Counted from the first letter of the stretch, positions 1 to 6,568 are shown. The stretch: 8,076 bases of DNA from an uncultured Prevotellaceae bacterium (GCA_945787625.1 CALZJL010000049.1:1-8076), one strand, 5' to 3'. Numbers and translations: made by a program. The notes: generated by a model from the letters alone, not told the origin.

Positions 1-560
1 TTGCCTTGCACCTTGACCTCGCCGGTCAGTGCGCGTGTCAGACGGTCTGCCCTCTCGCCGAGCGATGCACTCTGCTCCATGCTGAGTCTGATGGTAGCAT
101 CAAGGCGCGTCATGGCATCCTGCTGTTGCTGCTTGTTGCTCTCCATGGCTTCCTTCATGTCTTTAAGGCTACGTTGCAGTGGGTCTATGATCTTTGACAC
201 CTGCTCGCGGTTCTGCTCTCTGAGCTCAGCCTGACGCGCTTTGAGTACGTCTTCGGAAGTAGTGCGCATCTGCTCCTTGATGAGGGTCAGGCCATCGCGA
301 AACTGCTCCTTAGTCGTCTCGCGCAGTGCTTCAATCTGTCTCCGAAAGTCTTCTTTAGCCTCTGCCATGCGCTGCTCATACTGCTCGCGCTCGCGTCGCA
401 ACTGCTCGGTAGCAGTCTCTGCACATACTCTATGCGTCTCGCGCTCAGCAGTGAGCCGCGTTATCTCTCCCTGCATACGAGACTGTCCCATCTGTCTCCC
501 TGCCAGGAAAGCTGCAATTATCAAGACAAACGCAACGATGACGTATAAAACTATATCCAT
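1..560 (-). CDS. rmuC: RmuC family DNA recombination protein, N-terminal part (runs off left edge)
   Basis: RmuC is a membrane-anchored protein with a predicted nuclease-like core; in E. coli it limits recombination between inverted repeats. The visible 186 codons start at the ATG whose complement is at 558-560 and stay open to the window edge, so the C-terminal catalytic region is missing. Seen directly: one hydrophobic segment (about residues 2-20, VLYVIVAFVLIIAAF), then a long charged, Gln/Glu/Arg-rich stretch predicted to be coiled coil (about 25-165), then LTRALTGEVKVQG plus the first two bases of an Asn codon at residues 174-187. That ending matches the family pattern leading into the conserved GNWGE block. 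The start is supported by a TAnnTTTG promoter element 28 bp upstream and by the membrane anchor beginning at once. It is divergent from the metal efflux operon. Nothing suggests a functional link. Other coiled-coil membrane proteins could share the N-terminus, but the GE-KVQGN ending makes RmuC very likely. Confidence 0.88.
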   Translation of the reverse strand, partial: MDIVLYVIVAFVLIIAAFLAGRQMGQSRMQGEITRLTAERETHRVCAETATEQLRREREQYEQRMAEAKEDFRRQIEALRETTKEQFRDGLTLIKEQMRTTSEDVLKARQAELREQNREQVSKIIDPLQRSLKDMKEAMESNKQQQQDAMTRLDATIRLSMEQSASLGERADRLTRALTGEVKVQG

Positions 561-564
561 ATAT

Positions 565-587
565 GGGAATAATGTTACAATGTTCCC
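565..587. repeat. 23-bp imperfect palindrome in the rmuC leader, candidate operator
   Basis: Arms GGGAA (565-569) and TTCCC (583-587) surround a core containing TGTTACA (573-579). Folding the 23 bases about the central T at 576 pairs 18 of 22 flanking positions. It sits between the rmuC -7 element (589-596) and its start codon (560), so it would cover the expected transcription start and 5' leader. It could be a repressor-binding dyad or a short leader hairpin. No regulator is assigned. Confidence 0.4.
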
Positions 588-588
588 A

Positions 589-596
589 CAAAGGTA
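589..596 (-). promoter_or_regulatory. Bacteroidota-type -7 promoter element for rmuC
   Basis: Read on the minus strand this is TACCTTTG, an exact match to the Bacteroidota sigma-ABfr -7 consensus TAnnTTTG. It ends 28 bases before the rmuC ATG, implying a leader of roughly 20 nt. No clear -33 TTTG is visible at the usual distance, so the call rests on the -7 element and its position. Confidence 0.55.
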
Positions 597-631
597 CATT
601 TTTTTCGATAAAGTCTGCCACACATTGCAGC

Positions 632-663
632 TTTTACACAGGAAATATATAACTTTACGTTTG
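632..663 (+). promoter_or_regulatory. Candidate promoter of the metal efflux operon
   Basis: TACGTTTG at 656-663 matches the Bacteroidota -7 consensus TAnnTTTG exactly. A weak -33 candidate, TTTT (632-635), lies 20 bp upstream, close to the usual spacing to TTTG. The -7 element ends 31 bp before the pump ATG at 695, giving an expected leader of about 25 nt, A-rich and without a Shine-Dalgarno sequence. It is divergent from the rmuC promoter. No MerR-type elongated spacer or obvious metal-regulator operator is seen at this promoter. Confidence 0.5.
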
Positions 664-694
664 AAATCTGCAAAAACATAGACTCGTTTGCATT

Positions 695-3600
695 ATGTTT
701 AGGTCAATAGTAAGATTTTCTATCAAGAAGAAGCTGTTCGTAGCACTGACTACTCTGTTTCTTTTGCTGGGCGGCATATATTCGATGCTGACTCTGCCCA
801 TTGATGCAGTTCCGGACATTACCAACAATCAGGTACAGATTGTGACCGTGTCGCCGACACTGGCTCCGCAGGAGGTGGAGCAGCTCATCACCATGCCTGT
901 CGAGATTGCCATGAGCAACATCATGAACGTCGTGGAGATTCGCTCCGTGTCGCGCTTCGGGCTGTCGCTCGTGACGGTGGTCTTCGAGGAGAACGTACCT
1001 ACCCTTCAGGCACGCCAACTCATCAACGAACAGATTCAGACCGTGGCTGGCGAGATACCGCCTGAGCTCGGCACTCCTGAACTTATGCCTATCACGACGG
1101 GGCTGGGAGAGATATACCAGTACGTACTGAGGGTGGACGATGCCCACAAGGACAAGTATGACGCCATGGAACTGCGCACCATACAGGACTGGATTGTGAA
1201 ACGCCAGCTCTCGGGCATACCCGGTATTGTGGAGATAAACAGTTTCGGCGGCTATATGAAGCAATATGAGATAGCCATAGACCCCGATGTGCTCCCAGCC
1301 TTGAACCTGACTATCTCCGATGTTTTCGATGCGCTCGAAAAGAACAATCAGAACACTGGCGGCAGCTATATCGAAAAGGGCAGCAAGGCCTACTACATAC
1401 GCTCTGAGGGTATGATTTCGCGCACTAAGGACATCGAGAAGATTGTCGTTGCCAATCGTGGCGGTATGCCAGTGCACATCAGCGACATCGGTAGGGTGAC
1501 CTTTGGTGCGCCCAAGCGTTTTGGCGCAATGACGATGGACGGCGAGGGCGAATGCGTCGGCGGCATAGCCATGATGCTCAAGGGGGCCAACGCCAATGTG
1601 GTGACTCAAGTGCTCGAAGAGAGGGTACAGAAAGTGCAGCGTATGCTGCCAGAGGGCATCACTATCGAGCCGTACCTCAACCGCTCCGAGCTCGTCAAGC
1701 GCAATATTTCGACCGTCGTAGTCAACCTCTTGGAGGGTGCGCTGATAGTCTTCGTGGTGCTCATCGTCTTCCTGGGCAATGTGCGTGCCGGCCTCATCGT
1801 GGCGTCGGTCATACCCCTGGCCATGCTCTTCGGTTTCATACTGATGCGGGCATTCGGTGTGTCTGCCAATCTGATGAGCCTCGGTGCCATCGACTTTGGC
1901 ATAGTGGTAGACGGTTCCATCGTCATACTGGAGGGCATCATGGCTCACATCTATTCGCGCCGACTTGCAGGGCGTACCCTGTCGGCCGACGAGATGGAGG
2001 CTGAGGTCGAGGAGGGAGCCTCGCGCGTAGTCAAGAGCTCCACCTTTGCCGTGCTCATTATCCTGATAGTATTCTTCCCCATACTGACGCTTACGGGCAT
2101 CGAGGGCAAGTATTTCACCCCGATGGCGCAGACTCTCGTCTTCTGCATCATAGGCGCGTTGATCCTGTCGCTGACATACGTCCCGATGATGGCTTCGCTT
2201 TTCTTGAAGAGGAAGATTGATGCCAGCCCCACGTTGGCAGACAGATTTTTCGAGTGGCTCACCAAGGGCTATTACACCGTATTGCGTGCGTGTATGCGCA
2301 ACGTATGGAAGACCGTGGTCGGAGCGTTTGCCATGCTTGCCGCATCGCTGTGGCTGTTCACCCGACTCGGAGCAGAGTTTATCCCCACTCTCGACGAGGG
2401 CGACTTTGCCATGCAGATGACCCTCCCGGCAGGCAGTTCGCTCACACAGAGCATCGACATCTCGCTCAAGGCCGAAAAGGTACTCAAGGAGCGTTTTCCC
2501 GAGGTACGCCACGTCGTGGCAAAGATAGGCACGGCCGAAGTGCCTACCGACCCCATGTCGGTCGAAGATGCTGATGTGATGATTGTGATGAAGCCCTTCA
2601 AGCAGTGGACTTCAGCTTCGTCACGCGCAGAGATGGTCGAGAAGATGAAGGCTGCCCTCGAAGAGGTCGAGGGGGCAGAGTTCAACTTCAGCCAGCCCAT
2701 ACAATTGCGTTTCAACGAACTCATGACCGGAGCAAAGGCAGACATTGCCATCAAGCTCTACGGCGAGGACATGGAGGAGCTCTATGCCAAGGCTCGCGAA
2801 GCGTCACAACACGTAGCCAAAGTCCGGGGCGCATCTGATGTCATCGTGGAGCAAGCCATGGGGCTGCCCCAGCTGGTAGTACACTTCGACCGCAACAAGC
2901 TCGCACGCTATGGTATCGACATCAAGGAGCTGAACGACATCATACGCACAGCCTACGCTGGCGAAACGGCAGGTGTGGTCTTCGAAAACGAGCGGCGCTT
3001 TGACCTCGTAGTCCGCCTCGACAGCAAGAAAGTGAGCGACCTCGATCTCAACCGCCTGTTCGTGCGTACAGTCGACGGGACACAGATACCCGTAAGCGAA
3101 GTCGTCACCATCGACCTCGTCAACGGTCCTCTGCAGATCAACCGCGATGCCACGAAGCGACGCATAGTAATCGGAGTGAACGTGCGCGACGCAGACATTC
3201 AGAAAGTCGTGGAGGACATCAGCCGCACCCTCGAAGACAATGTCAGGCTCAAGCCCGGCTACTACTTCGAGTATGGAGGTCAGTTCGAAAATCTGCAAAA
3301 CGCCATACGCACTCTCCTCATAGTCATTCCCATTGCGCTGGGTCTGATATTGCTGCTGCTGTTTTTCGCTTTCCGCAGCGTGACCTATTCGCTCGTGGTA
3401 TTCTCTACCGTGCCTCTGTCGCTCATCGGAGGCATCGTGGCGTTGTGGCTACGCGGACTGCCCTTCAGCATCTCTGCCGGAGTGGGATTCATCGCCTTGT
3501 TCGGCGTGGCAGTACTCAATGGAATACTTATGATAAATCACTTCAACGACATTCGCGGACGCAGACGTTACACCATGTGTACCGACCGCATCATCATGAC

Positions 3601-5044
3601 CGGCTGCAAGCACCTGATCCGACCCGTCTTCCTCACTGGTCTCGTAGCCTCATTGGGATTCGTACCCATGGCGGTAGCTACCTCGGCTGGCGCTGAGGTG
3701 CAGAGACCTTTGGCTACGGTAGTCATAGGCGGTCTGATTGTATCCACGGTACTTACCTTGATTGTCATTCCAGCATTTTACCATATAGTAAACAGTATGC
3801 CAGCCATGTTGAGACGCTTTGGGCTCAGACGCAGCAGAGCTGGAGTATACGCCGCATTGCTCATGATTGCAGCCTCTTCCATGCTCTCCCCCACCCCGAC
3901 CCACGCCCAAGAGATTGCCGCAAGGAGCATTACTCTCAACGAGGCGATGACCATGGCTTTGGAACGCAGCCCAAGGGTGAAGATGGCAGACAGCGAAATC
4001 ATACAGGCAAAAGCCGCAAAGGGCGAAATCTGGGACGGAGGCAACACCCAGATTGGATACGCCTGGGGGCAGATCAACGGCGAGGAGCGTGGCGACTACG
4101 AGTTTACCGTCGAGCAATCTTTGGGCTCGCTGCTCACCCCTATCTACAAGAACGCCCTCGTCAATACCCTCGCTGCCACAAACGCCACAAAGAAGGAAAT
4201 CGTATGCCGCGAGGTCGTGACCGAGGTCAGACGTGCATGGGAGGACTATCTGCTCGCCCTGAGCGTGTCGCGCCTCTCTGACGAGCAAAAACGCGAAGCC
4301 GGACGCCTATTGGAAATAGCGGAAGTGCGTCTGCAGCAAGGCGACATCAACAAACTCGAATATCTGATGATCAAGACCTCGGCTGCTACCCTGCAGGCAG
4401 AGTCGCAGCAGGCAGACGACGACCTCGTCTTAGCCACACGCCGCTTCGCCTGGACGTGCTTTGCCGAGGGCAGTGTAGTGCCCTCCGATACCGCCCTTGC
4501 CCCTCGTCCTTTCGATGAGGCTTCGGAGGTCAGCACTATCTACACCAGGCTCATGGAGCAGGAGGTCAAGTCCAAGCGCGATATGCTCAAAGTCGAGCGC
4601 AGCAAGTATTTCCCGGAGTTCTCCTTCGGTTACAGCCTACAAAAAATTGCGCCGCTCAAGGGGCTCGACTCCTGGTCAATAGGAGTAGCCCTTCCGCTCC
4701 TTTGCTTCCCTCAGCAGAGCAGGGTGAAGCAAGCCAAAGCCGCTGTGACCATGGCACAATGGGAGGCCGAAAACCACAGCATCGAACTGCGAAAGAAACT
4801 CGAAGAGCTCAAGTCACGCATCAGCCAGAAACGCAAACGTCTGGATTACTACGAGAACGCTGCCCTTAGCGAAGCTGACGAACTCCAGCGCAATGCCCTC
4901 ATGCTCTACCGCGAAAGCGAAACCAACGCCACCGAGCTCCTGCAGAGCCTCTCAGCAGCTCGCACGGTAAGAAAGGAATACTACAACACTCTACACGAAT
5001 ACAATGTACTCGTGATTGAATACGAAGCACTGACAGGAAGTTGA
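695..5044 (+). CDS. czcA: CzcA/CusA-type heavy-metal RND efflux pump fused to a TolC-type outer-membrane channel
   Basis: This 1449-residue protein combines two parts of a tripartite metal exporter. Residues 1 to about 1034 form a complete HME-RND proton/metal antiporter. TM1 is at about 12-31, and TM2-TM7 lie near 344-366, 369-388, 395-419, 450-468, 484-505 and 540-558. TM8-TM12 lie near 873-894, 899-919, 924-946, 970-991 and 1006-1030, with two large periplasmic loops after TM1 and TM7. TM4 carries DFGIVVDGSIVILE; D400, D406 and E413 have the same spacing as the proton-relay acids D402, D408 and E415 of Cupriavidus CzcA. The block GAEVQRPLATVVIGGL in TM11-12 is typical of the family. Residues 1035-1071 form an internal signal peptide. 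Residues 1072-1449 are an outer-membrane efflux protein beginning ITLNEAMTMALERSPRV, with long helical stretches. The ATG at 695 gives the normal RND N-terminus (MFRSIVRFSIKKKLF). Residues aligned with the CusA copper methionines are not Met (for example E675 in RFNELMTG), pointing to divalent cations; this is inference. The gene is first in an operon with the adaptor. Confidence 0.95.
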   Translation: MFRSIVRFSIKKKLFVALTTLFLLLGGIYSMLTLPIDAVPDITNNQVQIVTVSPTLAPQEVEQLITMPVEIAMSNIMNVVEIRSVSRFGLSLVTVVFEENVPTLQARQLINEQIQTVAGEIPPELGTPELMPITTGLGEIYQYVLRVDDAHKDKYDAMELRTIQDWIVKRQLSGIPGIVEINSFGGYMKQYEIAIDPDVLPALNLTISDVFDALEKNNQNTGGSYIEKGSKAYYIRSEGMISRTKDIEKIVVANRGGMPVHISDIGRVTFGAPKRFGAMTMDGEGECVGGIAMMLKGANANVVTQVLEERVQKVQRMLPEGITIEPYLNRSELVKRNISTVVVNLLEGALIVFVVLIVFLGNVRAGLIVASVIPLAMLFGFILMRAFGVSANLMSLGAIDFGIVVDGSIVILEGIMAHIYSRRLAGRTLSADEMEAEVEEGASRVVKSSTFAVLIILIVFFPILTLTGIEGKYFTPMAQTLVFCIIGALILSLTYVPMMASLFLKRKIDASPTLADRFFEWLTKGYYTVLRACMRNVWKTVVGAFAMLAASLWLFTRLGAEFIPTLDEGDFAMQMTLPAGSSLTQSIDISLKAEKVLKERFPEVRHVVAKIGTAEVPTDPMSVEDADVMIVMKPFKQWTSASSRAEMVEKMKAALEEVEGAEFNFSQPIQLRFNELMTGAKADIAIKLYGEDMEELYAKAREASQHVAKVRGASDVIVEQAMGLPQLVVHFDRNKLARYGIDIKELNDIIRTAYAGETAGVVFENERRFDLVVRLDSKKVSDLDLNRLFVRTVDGTQIPVSEVVTIDLVNGPLQINRDATKRRIVIGVNVRDADIQKVVEDISRTLEDNVRLKPGYYFEYGGQFENLQNAIRTLLIVIPIALGLILLLLFFAFRSVTYSLVVFSTVPLSLIGGIVALWLRGLPFSISAGVGFIALFGVAVLNGILMINHFNDIRGRRRYTMCTDRIIMTGCKHLIRPVFLTGLVASLGFVPMAVATSAGAEVQRPLATVVIGGLIVSTVLTLIVIPAFYHIVNSMPAMLRRFGLRRSRAGVYAALLMIAASSMLSPTPTHAQEIAARSITLNEAMTMALERSPRVKMADSEIIQAKAAKGEIWDGGNTQIGYAWGQINGEERGDYEFTVEQSLGSLLTPIYKNALVNTLAATNATKKEIVCREVVTEVRRAWEDYLLALSVSRLSDEQKREAGRLLEIAEVRLQQGDINKLEYLMIKTSAATLQAESQQADDDLVLATRRFAWTCFAEGSVVPSDTALAPRPFDEASEVSTIYTRLMEQEVKSKRDMLKVERSKYFPEFSFGYSLQKIAPLKGLDSWSIGVALPLLCFPQQSRVKQAKAAVTMAQWEAENHSIELRKKLEELKSRISQKRKRLDYYENAALSEADELQRNALMLYRESETNATELLQSLSAARTVRKEYYNTLHEYNVLVIEYEALTGS
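3797..3907 (+). other. Internal signal peptide at the pump-channel joint
   Basis: Residues 1035-1071 of the fusion protein have all parts of a Sec signal peptide: methionines M1035 and M1038 that could be relics of the ancestral channel-gene start, a basic region RRFGLRRSR (1040-1048), a hydrophobic core AALLMIAASSML (1053-1064), and a polar end with T-H-A before Q1072, fitting signal peptidase I. RND pumps end in the cytoplasm after TM12, so this segment would cross the membrane as a thirteenth helix and deliver the channel to the periplasm. Cleavage between A1071 and Q1072 is predicted, not shown. Confidence 0.75.
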
Positions 5045-5074
5045 GTAGTGTTGTTTGTTTGGTTGGCTTTGCCT

Positions 5075-5118
5075 TCGTTAAACAGCCATTAAATAACCAT
5101 TAAACGACCATTAAAACC
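5075..5118. repeat. Four 11-bp direct repeats containing TTAAA
   Basis: Units begin at 5075, 5086, 5097 and 5108. The last three share CCATTAAA followed by three variable bases; the first is degenerate (TCGTTAAACAG). The 11-bp spacing puts each TTAAA on the same face of the helix. It lies in the 128-bp spacer between pump and adaptor genes. It may be a binding array for a regulator that recognises direct repeats (OmpR/PhoB-type response regulators use 11-bp phasing) or simple tandem slippage. Confidence 0.6.
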
Positions 5119-5150
5119 TCATAACCTCATAACCTAACAACCTAAAAACC
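5119..5150. repeat. Four 8-bp tandem repeats (TCATAACC-like)
   Basis: Two identical units TCATAACC (5119-5134) are followed by TAACAACC and TAAAAACC, with a further looser AACCTCA at about 5158-5165. The array directly follows the 11-bp repeats and fills most of the remaining leader of the adaptor gene. The strand is A/C-rich and G-free here, which leaves the transcript unstructured and may suit translation start without a Shine-Dalgarno sequence. No start codon or promoter element lies inside it. Confidence 0.6.
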
Positions 5151-5172
5151 TCACAAAATAACCTCAATCAAA

Positions 5173-6090
5173 ATGAAACCATACATATACCTATGCGCTG
5201 CGCTACTACTTGCAGCCTGTACCGGAGAAAAAGGCAACAACGAAGACACCGACAGCAGCAAGCCACTCACAACAGCCCCTGCCGAGACTCACGTCGAGGC
5301 CGAAGACACAACCTCAGCCAAGAACGTCGACGCCATATCGAGCGCGACGAACGTAGGAAACAGCCCGACCTTCAACGGTGTAATCATAGTATCGCCCCGC
5401 AACAAGGCTACACTGTCGCTGACCATGGGAGGCAAGATACATAGCCTCTCTATTATGCCTGGTCAGTACGTCAACAAAGGACAAGTAGTGGCCACCATCG
5501 ACAATCCCGACTTCATCGAGCTGCAGCAGTCCTACATCGAAGCAGCCGCACAAGACGAATACCTCGCACAGGAATACCAGCGGCAACGCACACTGGGCGA
5601 AAAGGACGCGGCCTCAGCCAAACGAGTACAGCAATGCAAGTCTGAATTCCTATCCGTACGCAGCCGGGTTGAGGCGTCGGCAGCACGACTGCGCGCCTTG
5701 GGCATAGACCCCTCCAAGCTGGGCGACAAAGGCATCATATCATACCTACCCGTCACAGCACCCTTCTCAGGCTATGCCACCAACATCAGCGTCAACACCG
5801 GCACATACCTCGATGCTGGAGAGCCCGTGTGTGACATCATCGACAAGAGCCGTCCGCTCATCGAACTGACCGTTTACGAGAAAGACCTCACGCTGATGAA
5901 GGAAGGACGCAAGATAATATTCCGTGTCAACGGACTGGGCGATGCCACCTTCGACGCTTCCATCGTCTCTATCGACCAATCCATCAACGAGAAAGACTAT
6001 TCCGTCAAAGTCTACGCACAGGTAGCCAATGGGCACAAGGATTTCCGTCCTGGCATGTACGTCAGGGCAAAGATAGTCTCACAACAATGA
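5173..6090 (+). CDS. czcB: RND efflux periplasmic adaptor lipoprotein (CzcB/CusB type), short C-terminus
   Basis: This is the membrane fusion protein that links the inner-membrane pump to the outer-membrane channel of the gene upstream. The 305-residue product starts with a lipoprotein signal: hydrophobic LCAALLLAAC with lipobox L13-A14-A15 and lipidated C16. Residues 17-64 are a Ser/Thr/Asp/Glu-rich linker with one His and no Met. Residues 67-109 form the first half of the barrel-sandwich (lipoyl-like) domain (GGKIHSLSIMPGQYVNKGQ), about 110-180 the alpha-hairpin, about 185-225 the second half (APFSGYATNISVNTG), and about 228-305 the beta-barrel ending in FRPGMYVRAKIVSQQ. Adaptors of this family usually continue 50-80 residues into a membrane-proximal domain (a P-x-x-A-V/L segment and a G-x-x-x-V-F-V segment); this one stops. 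The spacer before it has no promoter motif, so it probably shares the pump transcript despite the 128-bp gap. The linker lacks the methionines used by CusB for Cu/Ag, in line with a divalent-metal substrate. Confidence 0.88.
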   Translation: MKPYIYLCAALLLAACTGEKGNNEDTDSSKPLTTAPAETHVEAEDTTSAKNVDAISSATNVGNSPTFNGVIIVSPRNKATLSLTMGGKIHSLSIMPGQYVNKGQVVATIDNPDFIELQQSYIEAAAQDEYLAQEYQRQRTLGEKDAASAKRVQQCKSEFLSVRSRVEASAARLRALGIDPSKLGDKGIISYLPVTAPFSGYATNISVNTGTYLDAGEPVCDIIDKSRPLIELTVYEKDLTLMKEGRKIIFRVNGLGDATFDASIVSIDQSINEKDYSVKVYAQVANGHKDFRPGMYVRAKIVSQQ

Positions 6091-6134
6091 TGCTGTCACT
6101 CAGGCACTGACGCCAATAATCATCTATCGTAAAA

Positions 6135-6161
6135 ACCATGAAGACCATGAAGACCATAAAC
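6135..6161. repeat. 9-bp tandem repeat over the Nudix gene start
   Basis: ACCATGAAG occurs at 6135-6143 and 6144-6152, followed by the partial copy ACCATAAAC at 6153-6161. The first two units each contain an in-frame ATG (6138 and 6147), so a change in copy number would add or remove Met-Lys-Thr without shifting the frame and would duplicate or remove a start codon. Confidence 0.75.
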
Positions 6162-6548
6162 GTCGTAGCAGCGATTATCACAGACAGCGAGGGGCGCATC
6201 TTCGCCACACAGAGAGGGTACGGCGAATGGAAAGACTGGTGGGAATTCCCTGGTGGCAAGATTGAGCCAGGCGAGACCCCACAAGACGCACTCCTGCGCG
6301 AGATTCACGAAGAGTTAGGCTGCGACATCAGCATCGGGAAACTCTTTCACACAGTGGAGTACGATTACCCCAAATTCCATCTGTCGATGCAATGTTTCCT
6401 CTGCACACTCTCCCACTCCACTCCCCATCTGCTCGAACACGAAGATGCCCGATGGCTAAAACGAGAGGTTCTGAACAGCGTCAAGTGGCTACCCGCAGAC
6501 GTAGAGTTAATCAAGATGCTCGAAACCTATACGGAGACAACATCCTGA
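6138..6548 (+). CDS. MutT/NudG-class Nudix hydrolase
   Basis: This 136-residue Nudix pyrophosphohydrolase probably hydrolyses (deoxy)nucleoside triphosphates, possibly oxidised ones such as 8-oxo-dGTP, to the monophosphate and pyrophosphate in the cytoplasm. The full Nudix box G-x5-E-x7-R-E-U-x-E-E-x-G-U is present: G40, E46, R54-E55, E58-E59 and G61, with C62 in the last hydrophobic position. It is preceded by WWEFPGGK (34-41), typical of MutT and NudG. The C-terminal HEDARWLKREVL and VKWLPADVELI pieces fit small bacterial MutT-like proteins, and the length agrees with MutT (129) and NudG (135). Two in-frame starts exist, 6138 (M1) and 6147 (M4); the family pattern needs only KTINVVAAII, so M4 may be the true start. 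It lies 47 bp after the adaptor with no promoter motif between, suggesting read-through from the efflux operon. Exact substrate cannot be told from the sequence. Confidence 0.9.
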   Translation: MKTMKTINVVAAIITDSEGRIFATQRGYGEWKDWWEFPGGKIEPGETPQDALLREIHEELGCDISIGKLFHTVEYDYPKFHLSMQCFLCTLSHSTPHLLEHEDARWLKREVLNSVKWLPADVELIKMLETYTETTS

Positions 6549-6568
6549 CTCATTTTGCAAAGTTACTG

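Noticed and set aside
241..681. A 146-codon open frame on the plus strand across the rmuC start and the intergenic region
   Set aside because: Ser/Arg/Cys-rich product typical of an antisense shadow; it runs through both promoter elements, and the minus strand encodes a recognisable RmuC N-terminus.
704..2512. A 602-codon open frame on the minus strand, opposite the RND pump gene
   Set aside because: Its product is His/Asp/Tyr-rich with no recognisable domain, and it mirrors the codon pattern of the real pump gene, which is clearly coding on the plus strand.
3650..4288. A 212-codon open frame on the minus strand under the pump-channel joint
   Set aside because: No domain or credible start; overlaps continuous plus-strand coding with clear RND and TolC-family features.
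5055..5140. A 10-bp inverted repeat (TTGTTTGGTT at 5055-5064, AACCTAACAA at 5131-5140)
   Set aside because: One mismatch, A/T-rich arms and a 66-nt loop; it is expected by chance between a G/T-rich stretch and an A/C-rich repeat array.
5045..5172. Possible small gene or separate adaptor promoter in the 128-bp spacer
   Set aside because: No open frame with a sensible start and no TAnnTTTG element; the stretch is mostly tandem repeats.
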